NCBI GenBank assembly: GCA_002899795.1
Contig: PPDG01000150.1
Span: 1-28,038, forward strand
Length of the DNA: 28,038 nucleotides
Source: Desulfobacteraceae bacterium
GTDB lineage: Bacteria > Desulfobacterota > Syntrophobacteria > BM002
Reading direction: 5' to 3'
A program made the position numbers and the translations under genes. This document shows positions 1-6,644 of this stretch, piece by piece. The notes beneath the pieces are model-generated. The model saw only the letters and a program-made list of their open reading frames with translations. It had not been told where the DNA came from and did no database searches. The stretch's first letter is position 1, and every line of letters begins with the position of its first letter.

Positions 1-116
1 ATGGTACGTCGCAGGGGGAGCCTGTCCTGAGCCTGTCGAAGGAACACCCGAGGACGCCAGGAAGGACGGCCATATCCGTGGTCGCAGCAAGTGATTCATA
101 AAATATCCGGGCTAAG
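1..116 (+). repeat. Right half of foldback repeat element (truncated by window edge)
   Basis: Bases 44-116 match 4101-4173 with only a handful of substitutions, and bases 3-16 match 4083-4096. This is the right half of the 178-bp palindromic element described at 3991-4168; base 1 falls near its centre, so the left half presumably lies outside the window. Relative to the other copy there is extra sequence at about 17-43. The element ends in CCGGGCTAAG, 11 nt before the start codon of the ferredoxin gene, so it forms the whole visible 5' leader of that operon. Confidence 0.85.
26..42 (+). repeat. Short CCTGAGCCTGTCGAAGG motif nested in the element
   Basis: This 17-base motif lies in the extra segment of the first repeat copy and is absent from the copy at 4083-4173. 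Motifs of the form CCTTCGACARGCTCAGG are widely scattered in environmental bacterial genomes; that statement is recalled knowledge, not derived here. It may be a small insertion into the larger element, or the other copy may have lost it. Confidence 0.5.
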
Positions 117-127
117 AAAGGATTGTC

Positions 128-556
128 ATGTACTCCAAGATGCTTGTTCTGCGTTTTCCCAAGGATATTGTTAATGAACCCATCATCGCCAATCTGGTGC
201 GCGACTACGACCTAAACTTCAATATACTCAAGGCCACTGTCTACCCCCGTCGCGAAGGTATGGTGGTCATGGAACTTCAGGGGCAGGGCCGCAATGACTA
301 CAATCGTGGTATCCGCTACCTCGAGCGGAGGGGAGTCATTGTGGACACAGTAGCTCAAGATATTCAGAGAGACATGGACAAGTGTTTCGAGTGTGGCGCC
401 TGCACCGCTGTCTGCCCTACTGGGGCCCTTCACATCGAGAGGCCAAGTATGCATGTGCAGTTCGACCCCGATAAGTGCAGTGGCTGCGAACTCTGTGTGA
501 ATACCTGTCCAGTAAGGGCCATGATCGTGAGTATCGATCGGGCCGAGGCCTTATGA
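128..556 (+). CDS. NIL-domain 2[4Fe-4S] ferredoxin
   Basis: A 142-residue protein with a NIL domain (about residues 1-77, the small ligand-binding fold also found at the C-terminus of MetN transporters) followed by two classical CxxCxxCxxxCP clusters (Cys86, 89, 92, 96 and Cys117, 120, 123, 127). The architecture is the NIL-Fer type known from methanogens and Desulfobacterota, where a relative works with a COG1900 protein to put sulfur onto aspartate semialdehyde and make homocysteine; no COG1900 gene is visible here. The ATG follows AAAGGA at short distance. Its stop overlaps the start of mnmA (ATGA), so the two are probably co-translated. In this context it may pass electrons or sulfur to the tRNA thiolation enzymes downstream; that role is inference. 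Confidence 0.9.
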   Translation: MYSKMLVLRFPKDIVNEPIIANLVRDYDLNFNILKATVYPRREGMVVMELQGQGRNDYNRGIRYLERRGVIVDTVAQDIQRDMDKCFECGACTAVCPTGALHIERPSMHVQFDPDKCSGCELCVNTCPVRAMIVSIDRAEAL

Positions 557-1725
557 GGAAGCATAAGCCGCAAACAAATCCCTTGAGCTTCAACGACACC
601 GGCAGCCACATCCGCTCTTCCAGCACCGAAACCAGCGATCAACTCAGACAATTGTACCCTCGTAAACCTAAAGCAAATGAAACCGTGGCAGTGGCAGTCA
701 GTGGCGGCGTGGACAGCATGGTGACCACCCTGCTGCTCAAAAAAGATGAGCACGAGGTCTTGGCTCTGCACATGATCCTGCGCCCGGAAGATTCACCGGA
801 GCCCGGCGAGCATATTGTCCAACTAGCAGCCCGACTAAGTGTCCCCCTCCACGTGGTGGATCTTCGCCGTCCCTTCCAACAGCAGGTAATCAAACCGTTT
901 TTGGAGGCGTACCGCCGGGGTAAGACCCCTAACCCCTGCGTGATCTGCAATCCAAGCATCAAGTTCACCCTGCTCCAAGAACAAGCTGTTAAACTGGGAG
1001 CAACCACCCTCGCAACCGGCCATTATGTCAGACTTCTGCGTGATGAATCTGACGGGAGTTTGCGTCTTTTTCGTGGACGAGATCGCAGTAAAGACCAGTC
1101 TTACTTCCTCTATCGACTCGACCAAGCGCAATTGGCGCGCACATTCTTTCCGCTCGGGAATTATCTGAAAAGCGAAGTAAGAAAGTTGGCTGCAGAAGCT
1201 GGAATGCAAGGGTATTATCGGCCGGAAAGCCAGGAAATCTGCTTCATCTCTGATAAGGACTACAGGGCATTCCTGGAACAGCACCTGGGATCAGACCTCC
1301 CGGGACCAGGACCTGTCGTGGATCTTAAAGGACGACAACTTGGCAAACATGGGGGTATCCACCGCTACACCATAGGCCAACGCCGGGGCCTTGGCATTCC
1401 TTCCTCAGCCCCTTACTACGTTACCGGTCTCGAGCCTGACACCAACACTATCAGGGTGGGACGCGAGAGCGACCTCAGACGCAGGGAAATGCTGGTGACA
1501 GATGTTAACTGGATTGCCGCATCTCCACCCACCTCGGAGTTGCAGGCACTGGTGCAGGTTCGCTCACGCCATCGGGAGTCACCGGCCTTACTAAAGCCGA
1601 CTACCGGAGGGACTCTGGTCCATTTCCTCGAGCCCCAGAAAGCCATTACGCCTGGACAGTCTGCGGTCTTCTATAGTGAGGACGAGGTTTTGGGCGGAGG
1701 CATTATCGAGCAGGTGCTTTCATGA
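553..1725 (+). CDS. mnmA: tRNA-specific 2-thiouridylase MnmA
   Basis: A 390-residue enzyme that thiolates U34 of tRNA using ATP and a persulfide sulfur. Visible motifs are the PP-loop SGGVDS (residues 50-55), NPCVICN with Cys129 and Cys132, ATGHYVR, KDQSYFLYRL, and ESQEICFI with the second catalytic cysteine, Cys230. The C-terminal beta-barrel region has the usual GIHRYTIGQRRGLG segment. The start at 553 is chosen because its ATG overlaps the stop of the ferredoxin gene (ATGA). It leaves about 40 residues before the PP-loop, longer than usual, so a later TTG start is possible, and the reading frame is also open upstream to 475. The 3' end overlaps mtaB by 4 bases. Family assignment is firm; the exact start is less certain. 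Confidence 0.95.
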   Translation: MRKHKPQTNPLSFNDTGSHIRSSSTETSDQLRQLYPRKPKANETVAVAVSGGVDSMVTTLLLKKDEHEVLALHMILRPEDSPEPGEHIVQLAARLSVPLHVVDLRRPFQQQVIKPFLEAYRRGKTPNPCVICNPSIKFTLLQEQAVKLGATTLATGHYVRLLRDESDGSLRLFRGRDRSKDQSYFLYRLDQAQLARTFFPLGNYLKSEVRKLAAEAGMQGYYRPESQEICFISDKDYRAFLEQHLGSDLPGPGPVVDLKGRQLGKHGGIHRYTIGQRRGLGIPSSAPYYVTGLEPDTNTIRVGRESDLRRREMLVTDVNWIAASPPTSELQALVQVRSRHRESPALLKPTTGGTLVHFLEPQKAITPGQSAVFYSEDEVLGGGIIEQVLS

Positions 1726-3026
1726 GCACGGTAGCGCTGGCAACTCTCGGCTGTAAGGTAAACCAGTGCGAATCCGCCTACCTGGAGGAAAAATTAACAC
1801 AGGCGGATTTTCTGATCCGCCCTTTCACCGGTAAAGCCGACCTTTACTGCATCAACACCTGTGCTGTGACCAGCCGGGCTGCCATGCAGTCACGCCAACT
1901 GATCCGGCGTGCGCTCCGTCAAAATCCAGAAGCCGAGGTGGTGGTCATGGGCTGCTATTCCCAGATTGCTGCCGAGGAAATAGCCGCTATCCCGGGAGTT
2001 ACTCACATACTCGGCACCACTGAAAAGCTGTTACTGTTAGATTATATTGCTCGCCCTGAGCAAAATCAGCCACCAGGTGTGCACTTAAATGACGTCCGCA
2101 CAGCTCCCGCCCCCCAACCTCTCGTTTTCTCCGGTTTTTCTCACAGAACTCGAGCCTTCCTTAAAGTTCAGGACGGCTGCGATGCTTTCTGCTCCTACTG
2201 CATTGTTCCTTATGCTCGTGGTCGTAGCCGCAGTATCAACCTGGAGTCCGTTCTAGGACAGGTGGCGAGATTCCTGGACCGTGGTTATCAGGAGGTCGTA
2301 CTCACAGGCATCCATTTGGGCCAGTGGGGCTTGGAGTTCAAGCCGCGGCAAGACTTGATCGATCTGCTCCGTTCCATTATTGAGCACTGTCCACCGCCCC
2401 GCCTTCGACTCAGTTCGCTGGAACCAGGTGAGATCACCTCGGATTTGCTCGAACTGATAGCTGATGAGCCCAGTCTCTGCCCGCATCTTCATATTCCGCT
2501 ACAAAGTGGTGATGCCACGATTCTTAGCCGCATGAACCGCCACTATCACCCCGATTTTTACCGGGAGCTCGTGCTGGAGGCCACGCAACGCATTCCCGAT
2601 CTGGCTGTGGGAGCTGATGTGCTGGTGGGCTTTCCCGGCGAGACCGATGAATGCTTCCAGAATAGCTATCGGTTGATCGAATCTCTTCCCATAGCCTACT
2701 TGCATGTTTTTCCTTACTCACCCCGCCCCACCACTCCTGCAGCCACCATGAGCGCCCAGGTGTCTCCATCTGTAATTCGTCAGCGCTGTGGCTTGCTGAG
2801 AGAACTGGACCAAGCAAAGCGGCTGACGTTCTTGCAGCGATTCTCAGGAGAAATGCGGCAGGTTCTGGTGGAGAATAGGCGGGATGAAGCGAGTTCTATG
2901 CAGTGTGGCTTCACCGACAATTACCTGCCAGTGTTGGTCCCGGCTGATTCGGCTCTGGAGAATCAGGTTGTCATGGCACGACTGGATCGACTCGAAGGAA
3001 ATCGTCTGGTGGCAATTCCCGTCTAG
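1722..3026 (+). CDS. mtaB: Radical SAM tRNA methylthiotransferase MtaB (t6A to ms2t6A)
   Basis: A 434-residue methylthiotransferase of the MiaB/MtaB family. The N-terminal UPF0004 domain carries Cys11, Cys47 and Cys78, ligands of the auxiliary [4Fe-4S] cluster. The radical SAM motif is CDAFCSYC (Cys153, 157, 160), followed by the family signature IVPYARGRSRS. A TRAM-like RNA-binding domain occupies roughly the last 65 residues. ALATLGCKVNQCES at the N-terminus is typical of the MtaB branch rather than MiaB or RimO. The ATG overlaps the mnmA stop by 4 bases. The operon therefore groups two sulfur-inserting tRNA modification enzymes with a dicluster ferredoxin that could supply their electrons. 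Confidence 0.93.
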   Translation: MSTVALATLGCKVNQCESAYLEEKLTQADFLIRPFTGKADLYCINTCAVTSRAAMQSRQLIRRALRQNPEAEVVVMGCYSQIAAEEIAAIPGVTHILGTTEKLLLLDYIARPEQNQPPGVHLNDVRTAPAPQPLVFSGFSHRTRAFLKVQDGCDAFCSYCIVPYARGRSRSINLESVLGQVARFLDRGYQEVVLTGIHLGQWGLEFKPRQDLIDLLRSIIEHCPPPRLRLSSLEPGEITSDLLELIADEPSLCPHLHIPLQSGDATILSRMNRHYHPDFYRELVLEATQRIPDLAVGADVLVGFPGETDECFQNSYRLIESLPIAYLHVFPYSPRPTTPAATMSAQVSPSVIRQRCGLLRELDQAKRLTFLQRFSGEMRQVLVENRRDEASSMQCGFTDNYLPVLVPADSALENQVVMARLDRLEGNRLVAIPV

Positions 3027-3206
3027 CCCGATCACAGTGCTGTCCGTTGTCAGTGGTCATTTGTCAGTTGCATAAAAGGTATTTCCACTTTGCTACAGAC
3101 GACGGACAACGGTCGACCGACGATGGCTGTCTTCCGACCAGGGAAAACATTTATCTTCTCCGTGTCCTCTGTTATTACTACGCTCCCAGGATGGCGCACT
3201 TGCCAT
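3027..3206. repeat. Degenerate GTCCGTTGTCAGTGGTC-type repeats between convergent genes
   Basis: About 180 bases separate the ends of mtaB and the nitroreductase gene. The left part has overlapping GTCCGTTGTCAGTGGTCATT-like units; the right part has the opposite orientation (GACGGACAACGG near 3100). This makes a loose inverted array. No U-rich terminator is obvious. Confidence 0.45.
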
Positions 3207-3779
3207 CTATTCAAATCCTTGACAAACAACCCGATCCGGTCTACGCGGTGGCACTTTTGGTGTTTCGTCTGGATACCCCATGGGTGTTATCGCCACCAGG
3301 GTCATATCTTTCACCCCCAGAAAACGGCTGATCTCATTGGCAACAGTTACCGGACCTGTCATCCAGCAGGTTCCGAGTCCCTCTGCGTGTGCCACCAGGA
3401 GTAGATTTTGAATGGCAGCAGCCACGTTCTGAAAGCTGGTGACATCCTCTCTGTTCGCCGGTTCAAAATAGACACAGACCACAATCGGGGCTTCACCCAG
3501 TCGCTTGAAAAACCTGCGGGTGGCCTCTATGATCTTGGGCTTTTCCGCATACAGCTGTTGGAGTTGCGGCTCCAGGTACTGGAAACTGGTGGAGGAAATT
3601 GATACCAACTCCTCTTTCCGCTCTCCCGCCAGTACGAAAAACTTCCAATTCTGCCTGTTCATTCCCGAGGGCGCCCACAGAGCGACTTCAAAGATCTTTT
3701 CAATGAGATCTTTTGGAACTGGCGTACTCTTGAACTTGCGAACACTCCTTCTCCCTTTGATGGCTTCGTATAGGTCCAC
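3207..3779 (-). CDS. Nitroreductase family FMN oxidoreductase
   Basis: A 190-residue nitroreductase-fold protein. The N-terminal segment MDLYEAIKGRRSVRKF carries the FMN-phosphate-contacting RRSVR motif. It is followed by ALWAPSGMNRQNWKF and a C-terminal GLGTCWMTGP segment, as in small NAD(P)H-dependent flavin reductases acting on nitro, quinone or enone substrates; the substrate cannot be told. I chose the GTG at 3779 because GGAGGA lies 7 nt upstream and the protein then begins as most relatives do. A second GTG at 3794, five codons earlier, would overlap that ribosome site. It is transcribed toward mtaB and separately from pckG. Confidence 0.88.
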   Translation of the reverse strand: MDLYEAIKGRRSVRKFKSTPVPKDLIEKIFEVALWAPSGMNRQNWKFFVLAGERKEELVSISSTSFQYLEPQLQQLYAEKPKIIEATRRFFKRLGEAPIVVCVYFEPANREDVTSFQNVAAAIQNLLLVAHAEGLGTCWMTGPVTVANEISRFLGVKDMTLVAITPMGYPDETPKVPPRRPDRVVCQGFE

Positions 3780-3786
3780 GGTCGTA

Positions 3787-3792
3787 TCCTCC
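3787..3792 (-). promoter_or_regulatory. Shine-Dalgarno GGAGGA deciding the nitroreductase start
   Basis: Reading the minus strand, GGAGGA sits 7 nt before the GTG at 3779. This favours that codon over the GTG at 3794, which overlaps the motif. Confidence 0.6.
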
Positions 3793-3794
3793 AC

Positions 3795-3990
3795 TCACGG
3801 TTGGTGTTTTTGACTGCTTCGCTCAAAAGTAAAACCTCCCATAAATTATTCCGCTTTTCCAGAAAAAAGTGGATTTTATTTTCTGAATGAATTTAACTAT
3901 AGGCTTCAACCTTTATGGTGCAGTCGTGGCCTTAAGACAAAAAGTCAATTATTATTAGCTAGCCAATATCATCTGAGAAAATATTTCTAA
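3795..3990. other. AT-rich intergenic spacer
   Basis: This low-GC spacer lies between the divergent nitroreductase and pckG genes. It is the natural place for both promoters, but I could not pick convincing -35/-10 pairs. No ORF with an SD sequence was found. Confidence 0.4.
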
Positions 3991-4168
3991 CCCGGATGTT
4001 TCATGAATTGGTGTCACGAGACCACGAAGATGGGCGTGCCACCGGGCAACCGCAGGGTGTTGGTTCCGAGGCGTACCTGAACGGTACATCGCAGGGACCG
4101 ACACCCGAGGACGCCAGGAAGGACGGCCATATCCGTGGTCGCAGTAAGCGATTCATGAAACATCCGGG
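3991..4168. mobile_element. 178-bp foldback (MITE-like) element with 18-bp perfect TIRs
   Basis: The ends are perfect 18-bp inverted repeats: CCCGGATGTTTCATGAAT at 3991-4008 and its complement at 4151-4168. CTAA flanks both sides (3987-3990 and 4169-4172), as a 4-bp target duplication would. The interior is also imperfectly palindromic right to the centre (GTACC-TGAAC-GGTAC at 4073-4087), so the transcript could fold into one long hairpin. It encodes no transposase. Its right end is 16 nt before the pckG ATG, with the SD GGAGG directly after the CTAAG flank. The right half recurs at 1-116 and shorter relics occur at 11962-11986 and 13491-13526. Confidence 0.8.
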
Positions 4169-4184
4169 CTAAGGGAGGAGTGGG

Positions 4185-6035
4185 ATGAAAGACATGCAAA
4201 TCAGTGGTGCAAAGACCAACAACAAGAACCTGCTCAAGTGGATTGAGACCATAGCGCATCTTTCCAAGCCGGATAGCATTCATCTCTGTGACGGTTCTCA
4301 GGAGGAATACGACGACTTGTGTAACCAGATGGTTGAAAGCGGAACCTTTATTCGCCTCAATGAACAAAAGCGTCCCAACAGTTTTCTCTGCCTTTCGGAC
4401 CCGAAAGATGTGGCAAGAATGGAAAGTCGCACCTTCGTATGCCCCACTAATAAGTCTGACGCGGGCCCTACCAATAATTGGATGCACCCGGACGAAATGA
4501 AAGAAAAATTGCATGCCCTCTTTGACGGCTGCATGCGCGGGCGCCCCATGTATGTCATTCCCTTTAGCATGGGGCCTCTGGGCTCCCCTATAGCCCATAT
4601 TGGTATAGAGATCACTGATTCTCCTTATGTGGTAGTGAATATGCGGATTATGACCCGAATGGGTCAGGCGGCTCTGGATGTTCTGGGGGATAAGGGAACC
4701 TTTGTACGTTGTCTGCATTCGGTGGGCGCTCCTCTAGAACCGAATCAAAAGGATGTGCCCTGGCCATGTGATCCGGAAAACACCTACATCAGCCACTTTC
4801 CTGAAGAGCGCTCCATTTACTCCTTCGGTAGCGGTTATGGTGGCAATGCTCTTTTAGGCAAGAAATGTTTCGCTCTCAGAATTGCTTCGGTCATGGCCAG
4901 AGATGAAGGATGGTTGGCTGAACACATGCTGATTGTGGGGGTGGAAAGCCCTGAGGGGGAAAAAACCTATGTGACCGGGGCTTTCCCCAGCGCCTGCGGC
5001 AAAACTAACTTCGCCATGCTGGTGCCACCGAAAGGATTCGAAGGCTGGAAGATTACCACCGTTGGTGACGACATCGCCTGGATTAAACCCGGGCCAGATG
5101 GGACCCTGCGGGCCATCAATCCTGAGGCAGGATTTTTTGGCGTGGCCCCAGGTACTTCGATGGATTCCAATCCCAATGCCATGTTGAGCCTGACCAAGAA
5201 TTGCATTTTCACCAACGTGGCCCTCACAGATGACGGTGATGTGTGGTGGGAGGGCATGACTGATGAGCCTCCAGCCCACTTGATTGACTGGACGGGACAG
5301 GATTGGACGCCGGATTGCGGCAGGCCAGCGGCTCATCCAAATGCCCGGTTTACAGCGCCAATTGCCCAGTGCCCAAGTTTCGATCCCGCCTGGGATGACC
5401 CGGAAGGAGTACCAGTCGATGCATTCATATTCGGTGGACGAATGAGCAGAAATGTTCCTCTCGTCTTTCAAGCCTTTAATTGGGCACATGGAGTTTATCT
5501 GGCTGCCACCATGGGATCTGAAGCAACAGCAGCCGCTGAAGATGCTCTCCCACCCATGAGGAGAGATCCCATGGCCATGTTGCCGTTTTGTGGCTACAAC
5601 ATGGCAGCTTACTGGAATCACTGGTTAAACATGGGTCGACTCCTGTCCAATCACCCTCGGATTTTTCGAGTCAACTGGTTCAGGAAGGATGAAAAGGGCA
5701 AATTTCTCTGGCCCGGGTTTGGCGAGAACATGCGGGTCCTTAAGTGGATTGTCGACCGGGTTCGTGGTCGCAGCCATGGGGTAGAGAGCCCCCTGGGCTA
5801 TATGCCACGTCATAAAGACATCCATTGGGAAGGGTTGGATTACGATCCAGAGATATTCTATGAAATCATGGCTATTGATCGCGATGAATCAGTGACTGAG
5901 GCCAGATCTCATGAAGAGCTTTTCGACAAGTTCTTCGATCGGCTGCCCAAAGAATTTATTCATCACCGGGAACTTTTCAAATCCAGATTATGGCGATCAC
6001 CCGAAGTGTGGGAGTTGGCAAGGCCAGACTTTTAG
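4185..6035 (+). CDS. pckG: Phosphoenolpyruvate carboxykinase (GTP)
   Basis: A 616-residue GTP-type PEP carboxykinase converting oxaloacetate and GTP to PEP, CO2 and GDP; it is cytosolic and the entry step of gluconeogenesis. Diagnostic features are the P-loop-like kinase-1a motif FPSACGKTN (residues 267-275), the metal-binding TVGDDIAW (292-299), the substrate-loop region MGPLGSP (129-135) and a C-terminal WNHWLNMG segment. The length is normal for the family. The ATG follows GGGAGGAG at good spacing. The leader is formed by the 178-bp foldback element, so its expression may be influenced by that hairpin. It stands alone as a transcription unit, and a structured region follows at 6112-6186. 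Confidence 0.97.
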   Translation: MKDMQISGAKTNNKNLLKWIETIAHLSKPDSIHLCDGSQEEYDDLCNQMVESGTFIRLNEQKRPNSFLCLSDPKDVARMESRTFVCPTNKSDAGPTNNWMHPDEMKEKLHALFDGCMRGRPMYVIPFSMGPLGSPIAHIGIEITDSPYVVVNMRIMTRMGQAALDVLGDKGTFVRCLHSVGAPLEPNQKDVPWPCDPENTYISHFPEERSIYSFGSGYGGNALLGKKCFALRIASVMARDEGWLAEHMLIVGVESPEGEKTYVTGAFPSACGKTNFAMLVPPKGFEGWKITTVGDDIAWIKPGPDGTLRAINPEAGFFGVAPGTSMDSNPNAMLSLTKNCIFTNVALTDDGDVWWEGMTDEPPAHLIDWTGQDWTPDCGRPAAHPNARFTAPIAQCPSFDPAWDDPEGVPVDAFIFGGRMSRNVPLVFQAFNWAHGVYLAATMGSEATAAAEDALPPMRRDPMAMLPFCGYNMAAYWNHWLNMGRLLSNHPRIFRVNWFRKDEKGKFLWPGFGENMRVLKWIVDRVRGRSHGVESPLGYMPRHKDIHWEGLDYDPEIFYEIMAIDRDESVTEARSHEELFDKFFDRLPKEFIHHRELFKSRLWRSPEVWELARPDF

Positions 6036-6073
6036 GACAGGCTCCAATGCTTGAGCCAAGTCAGACTTTTTCC

Positions 6074-6103
6074 TTGACTCTAACAGGTAAAATACACTAA
6101 ACT
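6074..6103 (+). promoter_or_regulatory. Candidate sigma-70 promoter for small RNA
   Basis: TTGACT (6074-6079) is separated by 18 nt from TAAACT (6098-6103). Transcription would begin near 6110, at the left foot of the hairpin described next. Confidence 0.4.
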
Positions 6104-6109
6104 AAATAT

Positions 6110-6186
6110 GTGGACCCGAGAAGCTCGTAAGCTGCTGTGATAGTCATCATACGGTAGCGGAGGGTTACTCGGGTCCGCTGCTTTTT
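6110..6186 (+). ncRNA. Candidate structured small RNA downstream of pckG
   Basis: A perfect 9-bp stem pairs GGACCCGAG (6112-6120) with CTCGGGTCC (6168-6176). Inside it a second stem can form between GCTGCTGTGAT and the region ATCATACGGTAGC. The structure is followed by GCTGCTTTTT, a plausible terminator tail. A promoter-like pair lies immediately upstream. It does not match 4.5S, 6S or tmRNA cores that I can recall. It might instead be only a complex terminator for pckG, which ends 77 nt earlier. Confidence 0.4.
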
Positions 6187-6207
6187 GGCTCTCAAATCAC
6201 TATTAAA

Positions 6208-6231
6208 AAAGGCCCGCCAAGGCGGGCCTTT
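6208..6231 (-). terminator. Rho-independent terminator of the small Cys-rich gene
   Basis: The perfect 11-bp stem AAAGGCCCGCC / GGCGGGCCTTT has a 2-nt loop. On the minus strand it is followed by a run of six Ts (6205-6210). It lies 22 bases beyond the stop codon of the 44-residue ORF at 6254-6388. Confidence 0.85.
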
Positions 6232-6253
6232 GAACTTTCCGACATCTATCTCT

Positions 6254-6388
6254 TTACAGTGGCCTGTAGATGGGATTTCCCTCCTCATCTTTGGGATAAT
6301 CATCCCTTTCGGCAAAGCTGTCGCAGCCGCAACAACAATCACATTCTTCCTGATGGGCCAATGGTGTATAACCGGGCTCATATTCCAT
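6254..6388 (-). CDS. Small cysteine-rich protein (44 residues), likely metal-binding
   Basis: The minus strand reads ATG to TAA through 44 codons. The protein has a compact cysteine cluster, CDCCCGC (Cys16, 18, 19, 20, 22), within an otherwise acidic, Tyr- and Pro-containing chain that ends NPIYRPL. Evidence that it is real: a near-perfect SD, AGGAGGTGA (6395-6403), ends 6 nt before the ATG; a strong rho-independent terminator follows 22 bases after the stop; and a TTGACT-17-TAATTT promoter-like pair lies upstream. I do not recognise the family. Five cysteines in seven residues suggest binding of a soft metal or an Fe-S or zinc site; no CxxC pair is present. It is monocistronic and convergent with the candidate small RNA. 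Confidence 0.72.
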   Translation of the reverse strand: MEYEPGYTPLAHQEECDCCCGCDSFAERDDYPKDEEGNPIYRPL

Positions 6389-6394
6389 ACGCTT

Positions 6395-6403
6395 CACCTC
6401 CTC
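6395..6403 (-). promoter_or_regulatory. Strong Shine-Dalgarno AGGAGGTGA
   Basis: This is a full match to the anti-SD of 16S rRNA, ending 6 nt upstream of the ATG at 6388. It is the main reason for believing the 44-codon gene. Confidence 0.75.
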
Positions 6404-6420
6404 AGTCTTTATTCATGGTT

Positions 6421-6449
6421 AAATTAACCACTGGTCGCCTATGAGTCAA
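6421..6449 (-). promoter_or_regulatory. Candidate promoter of the small Cys-rich gene
   Basis: On the minus strand TTGACT (6444-6449) and TAATTT (6421-6426) are separated by 17 nt. The -35 is good and the -10 is weak. Confidence 0.4.
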
Positions 6450-6462
6450 ATTTTAGAGCTAT

Positions 6463-6566
6463 TTGATTGGAGTATTGGAGTCGTGGAGTGTTGGAGTATT
6501 GAAATGATTTTCCAGTCTGTGAAGTCACTGATTTTTCATTACTCCATAAGTCCATAACTCCAACCA
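6463..6566. repeat. Degenerate TATTGGAGT-type direct and inverted repeats
   Basis: Units such as TTGGAGTATTGGAGTCGTGG (6465 onward) recur in tandem, and the opposite orientation (ACTCCATAAGTCCATAACTCC) follows near 6541-6561. This forms a loose inverted array upstream of pcm. No gene is visible here. Confidence 0.45.
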
Positions 6567-6644
6567 CATCGCCTTGACCCAGTGGAAGAGCCTCTGTTAT
6601 CTTGCCATAGAAACCACTGGAAAAAATTCCACAGCCATAGGATT

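Noticed and set aside
475..552. Upstream extension of mnmA
   Set aside because: It overlaps the ferredoxin coding sequence in another frame. The ATGA overlap at 553 is the better start.
4854..5621. Long open frame (255 codons) antisense to pckG
   Set aside because: It mirrors pckG, has no SD or recognisable motif, and pckG itself is unmistakable.
6036..6060. GGCTC-CAATGCTT-GAGCC hairpin as the pckG terminator
   Set aside because: The stem is only 5 bp and the T-run is 9 nt away. The structure at 6112-6186 is the better candidate end.
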